Shown here one piece after another: positions 27,017-39,201 of a stretch of 39,239 nucleotides of DNA. The notes beneath the pieces are model-generated. The model was not told the origin of the DNA and made no database searches. It saw only the letters and a list, made by a program, of their open reading frames with translations. The position numbers and the translations under genes are program-made. This stretch comes from Acidobacterium sp. (GTDB lineage Bacteria > Acidobacteriota > Vicinamibacteria > Vicinamibacterales > UBA2999), in NCBI GenBank assembly GCA_002737365.1, contig NSIL01000023.1:1-39239 (forward strand), written 5' to 3'. The first letter of the stretch is position 1, and the number at the start of each line of letters is the position of its first letter.

Positions 27017-28039
27017 CTACCCCTTGATGGTGAACTTCACGTCGCGGGTCAGGGTCTTGTTCGCTGCCTTATCGGTGATTTTGATGGCCAGGCGGTACTG
27101 GCCCTCACCAAACGACGCCAGCGGAACGCTCACGCCACCGGGCACCGGGAACTTGGCCGGGTCAAACTGGGGCGGCAGCATGGACGCGTTGACCACTTGC
27201 GGACTGGTCTTGTTGAAGAACTTCTCCGCACCCGCCTCGGTCTTGTGGAACTCGTATTCGAGGGTCAGATCCGGCTTGCCGCCGGCGTCGAGGCCCGAGT
27301 TGTAGACCTGGAAGAAGATCGACAGCTCGTCGACCTTCTTGAATTCCATGTCGGGGGCCGGCAGCAGTTCCTGGGCGCCGAACACGAAGGGACGCTCGCG
27401 CGCCTCTTCCGGGCCGATGGCTGCGGTCAGCATGTTGACCTTCTCAGCGACCAAGATGGTGCTGGTGTTCAACTCGGCGTTGTAGAAATCCGGCACGGTG
27501 ACCTGCGTCTTGAGCACGCCCATCTTGGCGACGGTGTTCTTCGGCGCCTTCTCGGGCAGGCGCTCCTTGAAGCCGATGTAGACATCGTAGGTGCCGGCGG
27601 TGGCCATGAACACGCGGTTCAGCTTGATGACTTCGTCAGCGAGCTGCGCGGCGGGCACGAAGTGGATGTCGTCCCAGGGGTATTCGACCTTCTTGGCCTT
27701 CGGGTCGGGCACGGCGGCCGGGTTGACGACGCGAATATAAAGCGCCGAGTCGACCTTGGGCGCGTTGTTCAGCGAGATCACCATCGGCACGAAGGTGCGC
27801 GCTTCCTGCGACTTCATGAAGAAGGGCTCGATCGACATCGTGATGTCGCCCGGTACGGGCTGGCCGGCCATCACGCCGTCCACCGTCTTCACGAGCGTCT
27901 CGATCTCAGCCTGCTCTTGCTTGCTGCGCTTCTTCTCGTCCTTCTTCGGAGCCTGCTGCGCAGCTACTCCAGAAGCGGCCAAAGTTGCCGACACCATCAG
28001 CGCGATCGCTACGGCCATTGCACGCCGAAATACCATCAT
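27017..28039 (-). CDS. Secreted protein of unknown function
   Basis: 340 residues from tandem ATGs at 28039/28036, preceded by a strong GAGGGGGA ribosome-binding site. The signal peptide has a hydrophobic run and cleavage after GVAA (before QQAPKKDEKK). The mature part begins with a Lys-rich segment and a short helix (EQAEIETLVKTVDGVMAG), followed by beta-rich sequence with two similar halves: VPMVISLNN and FFQVYNSGLDAGGKPDLTLEY. Such patterns suggest two immunoglobulin-like domains, but I recognise no named family. A good promoter and a short leader hairpin lie upstream. It is divergent from glgC, and its 3' end faces the outer-membrane protein gene on the same strand, with about 100 bp between them. 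Confidence 0.75.
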   Translation of the reverse strand: MMVFRRAMAVAIALMVSATLAASGVAAQQAPKKDEKKRSKQEQAEIETLVKTVDGVMAGQPVPGDITMSIEPFFMKSQEARTFVPMVISLNNAPKVDSALYIRVVNPAAVPDPKAKKVEYPWDDIHFVPAAQLADEVIKLNRVFMATAGTYDVYIGFKERLPEKAPKNTVAKMGVLKTQVTVPDFYNAELNTSTILVAEKVNMLTAAIGPEEARERPFVFGAQELLPAPDMEFKKVDELSIFFQVYNSGLDAGGKPDLTLEYEFHKTEAGAEKFFNKTSPQVVNASMLPPQFDPAKFPVPGGVSVPLASFGEGQYRLAIKITDKAANKTLTRDVKFTIKG

Positions 28040-28059
28040 CAGTTCCCCCTCAAAACGAA

Positions 28060-28080
28060 GGGCGCACTCTTCGCGCGCCC
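28060..28080. other. Leader hairpin between promoter and start of the secreted-protein gene
   Basis: GGGCGC at 28060-28065 pairs with GCGCCC at 28075-28080 around a 9-nt loop. It sits in the predicted 5' untranslated region about 20 nt before the start. It could modulate mRNA stability or translation; no known riboswitch pattern is recognised. Confidence 0.4.
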
Positions 28081-28102
28081 CCTTGTTACTTTCGATCGAT
28101 AA

Positions 28103-28132
28103 ATCATAGAAGGGCCGCCGCCGCCAAGTCAA
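28103..28132 (-). promoter_or_regulatory. Sigma-70-type promoter for the secreted-protein gene
   Basis: On the minus strand TTGACT (28132-28127) and TATGAT (28108-28103) are separated by 18 nt, close to the -35/-10 consensus, about 64 nt upstream of the start codon. This is the best promoter match I saw in the window. A stem GGGCGC/GCGCCC (28060-28065 with 28075-28080) follows in the leader. Confidence 0.6.
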
Positions 28133-28211
28133 CATCGCTAAAGCGCTGTTACACTGGAGGTTTAGCGGCAAAAGTAGAGACATCCGGTGATATCTTGCCG
28201 AAGCTGCCACC

Positions 28212-29486
28212 ATGCTGCGTGACGACGTCCTCGTAATTGTGCTGGCGGGCGGGGCTGGCGAACGGCTCGCACCCTTGACGCGAGACCGCGCCAAGCCTGC
28301 CGTTTACTTCGGCGGTCCGTACCGGATCATCGACTTCGTCCTGAGCAACTGCATCAACTCCGGTTTGCGCCACGTCTTCATCGCGACACAGTACAAGTCG
28401 CTGTCGCTCAACCGCCACATCCGACAGGGCTGGACCGTCGTCTCCGAAGAACTCGGCGAGTTCATCGAGATTCTGCCACCCCAGAAGCGTGTCGGCGAGC
28501 AGTGGTATCAAGGCACAGCCGACGCCGTCTACCAGAATCTATACTCCATCATTCGCGAAGCCCCGAAGTTCGTCGTCGTGCTGGCCGGCGATCACGTCTA
28601 CAAGATGGATTACCAGAAGATGCTGCGGTTCCACCAGGACATGGCGGCCGACGTCACGCTGGCGGCCATCGAAGTGCCGATCGAGGACGGCCGGCGCTTC
28701 GGCGTCGTGGCGGTCGACGAACAGGACAAGGTCACCGCGTTCATGGAAAAGCCGCTGAACCCGCCGGCAATGCCCGGACAGCCGCACCTGGCGCTGGCGT
28801 CGATGGGCATCTACGTGTTCAACAGCGACGTGCTGGTTCGCGCGCTCGAAGAGGATGCGGCCAAGGACGACAGCCAGCACGACTTCGGCAAGAACATCAT
28901 TCCCGCGCTGATCGGCCAGGGACGCACCTTCGCCTATCCGTTTTACGACGAGAATAAAAAGGCGGCGAAGTACTGGCGTGACATCGGTACGCTCGATGCC
29001 TACTACGACGCCCAGATGGACCTGTGCCACATCAATCCCGAGTTCAACATGTACGATCCGGAGTGGCCGTTGCGCACCTACATGCCGCAAGCACCGCCGG
29101 CGAAGTTCGTGTTCGCAGAAGACTGGCGGCGGGGCGAGGCGCAGGACTCGCTGATCTCGCAGGGCTGCATCGTCTCGGGCAGCCGCATTCACGGCAGCAT
29201 CCTGTGCCCGAACGTGCGCGTGCACAGCTTCTGCAGCATCGAGCAGGCGATCCTGATGCCGGGCGTCAAGGTGGGCCGCCACGCCCGGATCCGCAAGGCG
29301 ATCATCGACCGCGACGTCGACATCCCGCGCGGCGCGACGATTGGCTTCAACGCTGAAGAGGATCGGCGCCGGCACACCGTCTCGGAAAACGGCGTGGTCG
29401 TGGTGGCGCTCGGCGAAGACCCATCCGTCGCGCCGATCACCGAAGAAGCGTTGCGACTGGAAGCAGAAGCTGACCGACGCGGATAA
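28212..29486 (+). CDS. glgC: Glucose-1-phosphate adenylyltransferase
   Basis: ADP-glucose pyrophosphorylase, the first committed step of bacterial glycogen synthesis (glucose-1-phosphate plus ATP to ADP-glucose). The 424 residues match the family. The nucleotide-binding loop LAGGAGERLAPLT (about 11-23), KPAVYFGGPYRIIDFVLSN (about 28-46) and WYQGTADAVYQN (about 98-109) are diagnostic. The C-terminal left-handed beta-helix is seen in SGSRIHGSILCPNVRVHS and GRHARIRKAIIDRDV. First gene of the plus-strand operon with eno and gpmA, linking carbon storage to lower glycolysis. The usual allosteric control by glycolytic intermediates is family knowledge. No glgA in the window. Confidence 0.96.
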   Translation: MLRDDVLVIVLAGGAGERLAPLTRDRAKPAVYFGGPYRIIDFVLSNCINSGLRHVFIATQYKSLSLNRHIRQGWTVVSEELGEFIEILPPQKRVGEQWYQGTADAVYQNLYSIIREAPKFVVVLAGDHVYKMDYQKMLRFHQDMAADVTLAAIEVPIEDGRRFGVVAVDEQDKVTAFMEKPLNPPAMPGQPHLALASMGIYVFNSDVLVRALEEDAAKDDSQHDFGKNIIPALIGQGRTFAYPFYDENKKAAKYWRDIGTLDAYYDAQMDLCHINPEFNMYDPEWPLRTYMPQAPPAKFVFAEDWRRGEAQDSLISQGCIVSGSRIHGSILCPNVRVHSFCSIEQAILMPGVKVGRHARIRKAIIDRDVDIPRGATIGFNAEEDRRRHTVSENGVVVVALGEDPSVAPITEEALRLEAEADRRG

Positions 29487-31590
<2,104 letters not shown>

Positions 31591-31614
<24 letters not shown>

Positions 31615-31911
31615 CTCTTCCGCCGCGATCCGCAGGGAGCGGAGGAAGCGGCGGTCGTTCACCGTCATGTCGAACGGCTTGCGCGCCACCAGGGCCTTCG
31701 AGGTGGAGGTCACCGTGGCCGGCACGGCCGCGCCCACGCTCTGGGGCTGCCCGCGATTGACAAAACCGACCACGGCCTCGAGATTCACCTTCATCTCGTA
31801 ACCGGCCGCGCGTGCCCGCTCGCGGCACGCTTCAACTTCGGCACTTTCGGAAACAGCGGCGGCAATGGAGTCAGCCAGCTCTCGGGCGAACCGGTTTACC
31901 ACGTCATCCAT
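31591..31911 (-). CDS. Small conserved-looking protein of unknown function
   Basis: 106 residues from the ATG at 31911, chosen because AAGGGAG precedes it by 7 nt; an upstream in-frame start at 31956 is possible. The N-terminal half is helical ([30 protein letters not shown]), with parts acidic and basic; the segment [14 protein letters not shown] looks like a beta strand pair. The C-terminus ends in a helical [15 protein letters not shown]. No family recognised. The gene is convergent with gpmA, overlapping its 3' end by 24 bp. The good ribosome-binding site and codon pattern favour a real gene. Confidence 0.65.
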
Positions 31912-32165
31912 AGGACGGCTCCCTTCCGTGGGGCGAACCTCCGGGTTCACCCGCATTTCGCCAATCGGCTGGGACCGTCGGCATTTGCCGATGCGTGACC
32001 CACCTGGCGGCGGGCAGACAGCGGCGAATAGTCGTCATTCGGTGGGACGATTGAGTCAGGAAATTACGTGACATTCTATGAAGGGGCTGGTGTCGTGTCA
32101 AGGGCAGAATGCTATAAGTTGTGTTTTTCCTGTGACTTGGGCGGATACCCACGGGAGCGCGTAAA
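31912..32165. other. Divergent intergenic region with a possible extended -10 promoter for the mutase
   Basis: 254 bases between the small minus-strand gene and the mutase. On the plus strand TGCTATAAG (32110-32118) is an extended -10-like site about 48 nt upstream of the mutase start; the -35 region is weak. A short hairpin GAACC-GGTTC is near 31939-31951. GGGAG (32154-32158) is the probable ribosome-binding site of the mutase. Nothing else is recognisable. Confidence 0.4.
32110..32118 (+). promoter_or_regulatory. Possible extended -10 promoter of the mutase gene
   Basis: TGC followed by TATAAG matches an extended -10 element (TGn-TATAAT, one mismatch). It lies in an AT-rich patch of the otherwise GC-rich intergenic region, at a suitable distance from the start codon at 32166. 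No good -35 is seen. Confidence 0.4.
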
Positions 32166-33725
<1,560 letters not shown>

Positions 33726-33743
33726 TTTACGTAAACCGAAAAA

Positions 33744-34712
33744 GTGAAGCAGGTTCCTTTACTCTCGGTCGAGAACCTCACGACGGTGTTCGACGTCAAG
33801 CCGCGGCCCGTGGTGGCCGTGAACGACGTGTCGTTCGAAATCCGCAAGGGTGAAACCCTCGGATTGGTTGGGGAGTCGGGAAGCGGCAAGTCGGTTACCG
33901 CCTTCTCAATCATCGGACTGCTGCAGCCGCCCGGCCGCGTTGCCGGTGGGCGCGTGATCTTCCAGGGCCGCGATCTGGCGAAGCTGCCCGAGCCGGAGAT
34001 GCGTACGGTGCGCGGCGCCGGCATTGGCTTCGTGTTCCAGGAACCCATGGCGGCGCTGAACCCGGTCATGCGGGTCGGCGCGCACATCGCTGAGGCGCTG
34101 ATCGTGCACGGCATGGCGTCAAAGACCGCAGCCCGCGCCAAGGCGATCGAGTTGCTGCGAGCCGTCAAGATCACCGACCCCGAGAAGCGCGTGGACGATT
34201 ATCCTCACCAGCTTTCGGGCGGCATGCGCCAGCGCGTGATGATGGCGGTGGCGTTGGCCTGCAAGCCGCCGCTGCTGATCGCCGACGAACCCACGACCGC
34301 GCTCGACGTGACCGTCCAGGCGCAAGTCCTCGAGCTGCTGCGCGACATGAAGCAGCAGTTCGACTTGTCGCTGCTGCTCATCACTCACGACCTGGGCGTG
34401 ATCGCGGAAACCGCGGACCGCGTCGCGGTGATGTACGCCGGACGCATTGTCGAGCAAGGCACGGTGCGCGAGATTTTTTACCAACCGAAGCATCCATACA
34501 CGCGAGGCCTGCTGGCGTCGATCCCCGGCGGCGACGCCGGCTCGCGCCTGCGGGCCATCGACGGCACGGTGCCCAACCTGGCCTCGCTGCCACCGGGCTG
34601 TTGGTTTGCGCCGCGCTGCCGCGATCGCATGCCGGTTTGCGACATCGCCTTCCCGCCGGTGACAGGCGCGGATCACTCAGTACGGTGCTACCTGCATGGA
34701 GGCCAGCCGTGA
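33744..34712 (+). CDS. Oligopeptide/dipeptide ABC transporter ATP-binding protein (OppD/DppD type)
   Basis: 322-residue ATPase for peptide or nickel import. Walker A GESGSGKS (43-50), signature LSGGM (157-161), Walker [13 protein letters not shown] (about 177-188) and the Cys-bearing C-terminal oligo_HPY region ([14 protein letters not shown]) are all present. GTG start at 33744, chosen because the family begins at the LLSVENL strand. It overlaps the second ATPase by GTGA. No permease or substrate-binding gene is in the adjacent genes, so the membrane partners are elsewhere or missing. Upstream neighbour is the mutase, 18 bp away, probably co-transcribed. Confidence 0.92.
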   Translation: MKQVPLLSVENLTTVFDVKPRPVVAVNDVSFEIRKGETLGLVGESGSGKSVTAFSIIGLLQPPGRVAGGRVIFQGRDLAKLPEPEMRTVRGAGIGFVFQEPMAALNPVMRVGAHIAEALIVHGMASKTAARAKAIELLRAVKITDPEKRVDDYPHQLSGGMRQRVMMAVALACKPPLLIADEPTTALDVTVQAQVLELLRDMKQQFDLSLLLITHDLGVIAETADRVAVMYAGRIVEQGTVREIFYQPKHPYTRGLLASIPGGDAGSRLRAIDGTVPNLASLPPGCWFAPRCRDRMPVCDIAFPPVTGADHSVRCYLHGGQP

Positions 34713-35590
34713 CGCCGCTCGTCGAGGTCAAGAACCTCGTCAAGCACTTCGAACGCGGCGGCGGCTTGTTCCGCGCCAAGACGGTCGTCAAGGCCGTCGA
34801 CGATGTGAGCTTCGTGGTGAATGAGGGTGAGACGTTTGCGCTGGTCGGCGAATCGGGCAGCGGCAAGAGCACGACCGGCCGTTGCATGCTCAGGCTGATC
34901 GAGCCCACGTCAGGCGAGGTGCTGTTCCGCGGCAAGCACGTGCTGGGCTACTCGAGCGCAGAGATGCGGGCGGCCCGGCGCGACATGCAGATGGTGTTCC
35001 AGGATCCGTTCTCGTCGCTCAATCCCCGCATGCGCGCGTTCACCATTGTCGAAGAACCACTGGTCATTCATTCGATTGGGTCGAAAGCCGACCGACGCGC
35101 GCGCGTCGCGGATCTGTTCAAGCTGGTCGGCCTTGACCCCGCACACCTCGAGCGTTATCCCCACGAGTTCAGCGGCGGGCAGCGTCAGCGCATTGGCCTG
35201 GCGCGCGCGCTCGCGCTGAACCCCTCGTTCATCATCGCCGACGAGCCGGTCTCGGCACTCGACCTCTCGATCCAGGCGCAGGTGATCAACCTGCTGATGG
35301 ACCTGCAGGAACAGCTCAAGCTGACCTACTTGTTCATTGCCCATGACCTTCGCCTGGTGCGGCACATTTCGACGCGCGTGGCGGTCATGTATCTGGGCCG
35401 CATCGTCGAAATGGGCGGCACTCCAGGGATTTTCGCGAACCCGCAGCATGCCTACACCAAGGCGCTGCTCTCGGCTGTTCCGGCGACCAATCCCGACGTG
35501 CCCCGCGCCCGGATCGAACTGGATCCCACGCTGGTGTCGCACGGCGCGCCGCTCCGGCAGATCTCCGAAGGGCACTTCGCCGCGGTGTAG
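34709..35590 (+). CDS. Oligopeptide/dipeptide ABC transporter ATP-binding protein (OppF/DppF type)
   Basis: 293-residue partner ATPase. GTG start at 34709 overlaps the OppD-type stop and has GGAGG 7 nt upstream. Walker A GESGSGKS (47-54), Q-loop [11 protein letters not shown], signature FSGGQRQR (154-161) and Walker [12 protein letters not shown] are typical. The C-terminus ends without the Cys-rich CxFxxRC segment often seen in OppF, so the oligo_HPY tail is shortened ([11 protein letters not shown]). Together with the preceding gene it forms the heterodimeric ATPase of an importer whose permeases are not in this window. Convergent with the LolD-type gene, 6 bp away. Confidence 0.92.
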   Translation: MTPLVEVKNLVKHFERGGGLFRAKTVVKAVDDVSFVVNEGETFALVGESGSGKSTTGRCMLRLIEPTSGEVLFRGKHVLGYSSAEMRAARRDMQMVFQDPFSSLNPRMRAFTIVEEPLVIHSIGSKADRRARVADLFKLVGLDPAHLERYPHEFSGGQRQRIGLARALALNPSFIIADEPVSALDLSIQAQVINLLMDLQEQLKLTYLFIAHDLRLVRHISTRVAVMYLGRIVEMGGTPGIFANPQHAYTKALLSAVPATNPDVPRARIELDPTLVSHGAPLRQISEGHFAAV

Positions 35591-35596
35591 GGCCGC

Positions 35597-36316
35597 CTAC
35601 GCGTGTGGGGCGTGGACTGCCGCCGGGTTGACCGGCGTCTGCCGGATGTCCTTCGCTACTTCGCCGTCGCGAATCGCGATCACGCGATGCGCGTACGCCG
35701 CGATGTCGGCTTCGTGCGTGACGACGATGATCGTGTTGCCGGCCTCGTGCAAGCGCGCAAACAGCGCCATGATTTCCGCGCCGGTTTTCGAATCGAGGTT
35801 ACCGGTCGGCTCGTCCGCCAGCAGGATCGACGGGTTGTTGACGAGCGCGCGGGCAATCGCCACGCGCTGGCGCTGGCCGCCTGACAACTCGTTCGGCTTG
35901 TGGCTCATGCGGTTGGTCAGTTCGACCTTCTCAATTGCCACCTTGGCCTGCTCGAGTCGCGCCGACTTCGACATCCCGGCATACACCAGCGGCAGCTCCA
36001 CGTTGTGGAGCGCCGAGGCGCGCGGCAACAGGTTGAAGGTCTGGAACACGAACCCGATCTCTTCGTTGCGGATGCGGGCCAGCTCGTTGTCGTTCATCTC
36101 GCTGACCATCTTGCCGTTCAGCAGGTAGGTTCCTTTGCTGGGCGTGTCGAGGCAGCCGACCAGGTTCATCAGCGTCGATTTGCCGGAGCCCGAAGGCCCC
36201 ATGATGGCCACGTACTCGCCACGCTCAATGGTAATGGAGACCCCGCGCAAGGCATGAATCTCCTCATCGCCCATGACGTAGGTCTTCCACAGGTCTCGGG
36301 TTTCAATCAGCGGCAT
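35597..36316 (-). CDS. ABC transporter ATP-binding protein (LolD/MacB family)
   Basis: 239-residue ATPase of the MacB/LolD/FtsE superfamily, used for mechanotransmission type exporters (lipoprotein release, macrolide or peptide export). Walker A GPSGSGKS (40-47), signature LSGGQ (144-148), Walker [13 protein letters not shown] and the LPLVYAGM segment before the signature are typical of this group. The FtsX-type permease is not adjacent: the neighbours are the convergent Opp ATPase and, upstream on the same strand, a J-domain gene. Exact transporter cannot be told from the ATPase alone. Confidence 0.92.
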   Translation of the reverse strand: MPLIETRDLWKTYVMGDEEIHALRGVSITIERGEYVAIMGPSGSGKSTLMNLVGCLDTPSKGTYLLNGKMVSEMNDNELARIRNEEIGFVFQTFNLLPRASALHNVELPLVYAGMSKSARLEQAKVAIEKVELTNRMSHKPNELSGGQRQRVAIARALVNNPSILLADEPTGNLDSKTGAEIMALFARLHEAGNTIIVVTHEADIAAYAHRVIAIRDGEVAKDIRQTPVNPAAVHAPHA

Positions 36317-36382
36317 ATCAGCAGTCTATCGTCTCCCGAAGTAGACGCCGAAACCAGCCCGGGGGTTTCGGCATCGGGGCCG

Positions 36383-37204
36383 CTACTTGCAGATCTGGTC
36401 GATCAGCTTGCGGACGGCGGCCGGAACTTCGGCGGGCAGATGGGGTTTCCAGTCGCTGGCATTGACCACGACCACCGAGAGCTGGTCCGGGCCATCGGCG
36501 GGTATTCGCTGGCGGGCAGCGGCTTCGAGGGCCTGGTCCAGATCCCTGGGCCGCGCCAACTGCCGACCCACCAACAGCACCACGACCGGGGACTTGCCAA
36601 CGTGGACCTTGGTCCGGGCTGCGACATTCCAGGCCTCGGCGACCGCCGCGGCATCGACGACCTCGACGGCCTTCACCAGCACGCGGGGCGGATGGCTGCC
36701 CAGGAAGCGCGGCTTCGCCAGCGGCACGAGCGCCGTGTCAAACCCGCGGACCACTGGCATCTCGACCGCGCCAAACACCGTCTCCACGGCCGCGCGCACC
36801 TTGCCGGCGATCGCCCGGCGCAGGATGTGATCGCGATCCGCGCGCTCCCCGTCAAACCGGTGCCGGCTGGCGGCGGGGGCCTGGACATCAGCGTGATCAC
36901 GCTCGCCGGCCGATCCAGCCGGCGGCTCCGCTACGTCACTGGGCCGGGACGCGGGTTCGGCGACCGGGGGCGGGACGATGTCGATGACGCCAGCGTCGTA
37001 CTGCTCGCGCATGGCCGGGTCGCTGAGCGTTTTATAGGCGACGGTGAGTTCGGCCGCGCGGGTAGTGGCCATCTCCTGGAACTCAAGACCCAGGTGAATC
37101 ACCTTGTCGGGATGGTAGCGGGCAATCTCTCGTCGAAACGCCTTCTTGATGGTGTCGGCATCGGCGGCGGGCTCGACGCTCAACAGGTCGTAGTAGTTCT
37201 TCAG
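36383..37204 (-). CDS. J-domain (DnaJ-like) protein with unknown C-terminal domain, probable CTG start
   Basis: 273 residues if started at CTG 37204. From there the protein reads LKNYYDLLSVEPAADADTIKKAFRREIARYHPDK, given here in two parts: KNYYDLLSVEP and FRREIARYHPDK. Helix I (YYDLL) and the HPD motif are both needed for a J-domain. The next in-frame start, TTG at 37183, would remove helix I. A Shine-Dalgarno AGAAGG lies 7-8 nt before the CTG, and the CTG overlaps the stop of the PilB-type gene (CTGA). The C-terminal two thirds are Pro/Ala-rich linker plus an alpha/beta domain (VVRGFDTALVPLAKPRF, SPVVVLLVGRQ) of no recognised family. Likely an Hsp70 co-chaperone linked to pilus or secretion. 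Confidence 0.75.
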   Translation of the reverse strand: MKNYYDLLSVEPAADADTIKKAFRREIARYHPDKVIHLGLEFQEMATTRAAELTVAYKTLSDPAMREQYDAGVIDIVPPPVAEPASRPSDVAEPPAGSAGERDHADVQAPAASRHRFDGERADRDHILRRAIAGKVRAAVETVFGAVEMPVVRGFDTALVPLAKPRFLGSHPPRVLVKAVEVVDAAAVAEAWNVAARTKVHVGKSPVVVLLVGRQLARPRDLDQALEAAARQRIPADGPDQLSVVVVNASDWKPHLPAEVPAAVRKLIDQICK

Positions 37205-39201
37205 GGCATGCCCTTCTTGAACTCGGTGACGTTAGTCATGGCCGGCGGCAACTCGCGCGTCACTTTCCGCTGGCGCAATCGTCGCTCGCTGCGCGCTTCG
37301 GTGGCGCGCGCGCAATAGGGACAGAAGGTCCAACCTGGCTGCAGGCTGCGCGAGCAGCCCGGGCAGTCGCCACTCAAGCGACGGCCGCAACTCGGGCAGG
37401 CCACGAAATCAAGCGCTACCGGGCCCATGCAGCCCGGGCAGACGCTGCTCACCTCGCGCACCTCCGTGACTACCCGCAGCAACTCCTCAGCAGTGGTCAG
37501 ACCCGCCTTCACCTTGGCCAACGCATCATCGCCAAGCGCCAGCATACCAGTCGACTGGGCCACTTCCCGGATGGCATCTTCGGAGGCCCGCTGCGCGATC
37601 ATCCGGCGGATGCGGTCAGTAACTTTCATGACCTCGTAAATGCCCATGCGGCCCTTGTAGCCGGTGAGATGGCAGGCCTCGCAACCGACGGGACGATAGA
37701 ACGAAATGTTCGCAGCTTCCGCCTCACTAATGCCGAGCGCGCGCAGCGTGTCGGGGTCGGGGGTGTACTGGCGGCGGCAGGCGGGGCACAAGCGACGAAC
37801 CAGGCGCTGCGCGACGATACCGATGGTGGCCGATGCGATCACGTATGGCTCGACACCGATGTCGGCAAGGCGCGTCACCGCCGACGGCGCATCGTCGGTG
37901 TGCAGCGTGGTCAACACCAGGTGGCCGGTCTGCGCCGCCTGCATGGCGATGCGGGCAGTTTCGTTATCGCGAATCTCGCCGACCAGGATCACGTCGGGGT
38001 CCTGGCGCAGTATCGAGCGTAGCGCGCTGGCAAAAGTCAGCTTGATCTTCTCGTTGACCTGCGTCTGGTTGATGCCCGGGAGCTGATATTCGATCGGATC
38101 TTCAATCGTGATGACGTTGGTCCGTTCCGACTGTACAGCCATCAGCGCCGAGCACAGCGTAGTGGTCTTGCCGCTGCCGGTGGGGCCGACTACGAGGATC
38201 ATGCCGTGCTGGAACTTGAGAAAGCCGCGCAGGTCGTTCAGCGCCGAGGCCGAGAAGCCGAGTTCCTCGAGCGGCGGCACGCCGCGATTCTGGTCGAGGA
38301 CGCGCAGCACCATCTTCTCGCCGTGCAGCGTGCGCAGGGTCGAGGCGCGGAAGTCGACGTCCTTGCCGTCTTCGGTGGCGACCCGGACACGGCCGTCCTG
38401 CGGTAACCGCTTCTCGGCGATGTCCATGCCCGCCATGATCTTCAGGCGCGCGATCAGCCCTTCGTGGACCCACTTGGGCAGGTCCATCACTTCCTTCAGC
38501 AGGCCGTCCAGGCGATGCCGGATCAGCACGCCCTTTTCCATGGGCTCGACGTGCACGTCGCTGGCGCCGGCCTTGATGGCGCTCTTCACCACGAGGTCGA
38601 CCAGGTCGATGATCGGCGCGGCTTCGCTACGTTCCTTCAGGCCGGCGATCGGCTCGTAGCCGTCGTCGTCGGCACGACGCGTCAACGACGACTCGGTGCC
38701 GGGCTGGTTGTCGCGAGGGGCCTGACGCGGCGCCGGCACGCTGCCGCCTTGCGCACCGGTGGTGCGCATCAGCGCCTTGTCGGGATAACCGGCGGCGATC
38801 GCCTCGAGGATGTCGGCGCGGGTCGCGACGACCTGCTTGATACGATAGCCGGTCTGAAATTCCAGGTCCTGCACGAGGCTGAATAGCAGGGGGTCGGCCA
38901 TGGCCACGGTCAGCAGGTTCTTGTCGAGCCGAACCGCGACGCACGACCGCTTCAACGCGACGTCCTTGGCGATCAAGATCACGGCGGCGGCCTCGGGCGG
39001 ATTCTCTGACAAATTCAGGTACGGGAAGCCCAGTTGATAGGCCAGGGCCTTGGCGATCTGGCGCTCCGTGGCGAGGTTCACGCGCACGAGTACCGCCCCG
39101 AGCCGCTCGCCCGTACGCTTGTGTTCGGCCAACGCCGACTGCAGGTCTTCGTCGGTGATGAGACCCGCCTGAATCAGGCACTCACCAAGCTTCTTGCGCA
39201 T
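37201..39201 (-). CDS. PilB/GspE-type secretion ATPase with C-terminal double zinc ribbon
   Basis: 666-residue hexameric traffic ATPase powering type IV pilus extension or type II secretion. N-terminal MshEN domain (about 1-140, LGECLIQAGLITDEDLQSAL). The T2SSE core has Walker A GPTGSGKT (339-346), Asp box IEDPIEYQLPG, Walker B DVILVGEIRD and HLVLTTLHTDD. The family's own zinc site is Cys472/475 and Cys507/510. After the core come four more CxxC pairs: 588/591, 602/605, 613/616 and 627/630, a double-zinc-ribbon-like addition not found in standard PilB/GspE. Usual length is about 560-580, so the extension adds roughly 85 residues. ATG at 39201 with AGGGGA upstream. Its stop overlaps the J-domain gene. 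Confidence 0.94.
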   Translation of the reverse strand: MRKKLGECLIQAGLITDEDLQSALAEHKRTGERLGAVLVRVNLATERQIAKALAYQLGFPYLNLSENPPEAAAVILIAKDVALKRSCVAVRLDKNLLTVAMADPLLFSLVQDLEFQTGYRIKQVVATRADILEAIAAGYPDKALMRTTGAQGGSVPAPRQAPRDNQPGTESSLTRRADDDGYEPIAGLKERSEAAPIIDLVDLVVKSAIKAGASDVHVEPMEKGVLIRHRLDGLLKEVMDLPKWVHEGLIARLKIMAGMDIAEKRLPQDGRVRVATEDGKDVDFRASTLRTLHGEKMVLRVLDQNRGVPPLEELGFSASALNDLRGFLKFQHGMILVVGPTGSGKTTTLCSALMAVQSERTNVITIEDPIEYQLPGINQTQVNEKIKLTFASALRSILRQDPDVILVGEIRDNETARIAMQAAQTGHLVLTTLHTDDAPSAVTRLADIGVEPYVIASATIGIVAQRLVRRLCPACRRQYTPDPDTLRALGISEAEAANISFYRPVGCEACHLTGYKGRMGIYEVMKVTDRIRRMIAQRASEDAIREVAQSTGMLALGDDALAKVKAGLTTAEELLRVVTEVREVSSVCPGCMGPVALDFVACPSCGRRLSGDCPGCSRSLQPGWTFCPYCARATEARSERRLRQRKVTRELPPAMTNVTEFKKGMP

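Noticed and set aside
35900-37318. A 472-codon plus-strand frame across the ABC ATPase and J-domain genes
   Set aside because: Crosses two identified genes and the gap between them on the opposite strand; no motifs.
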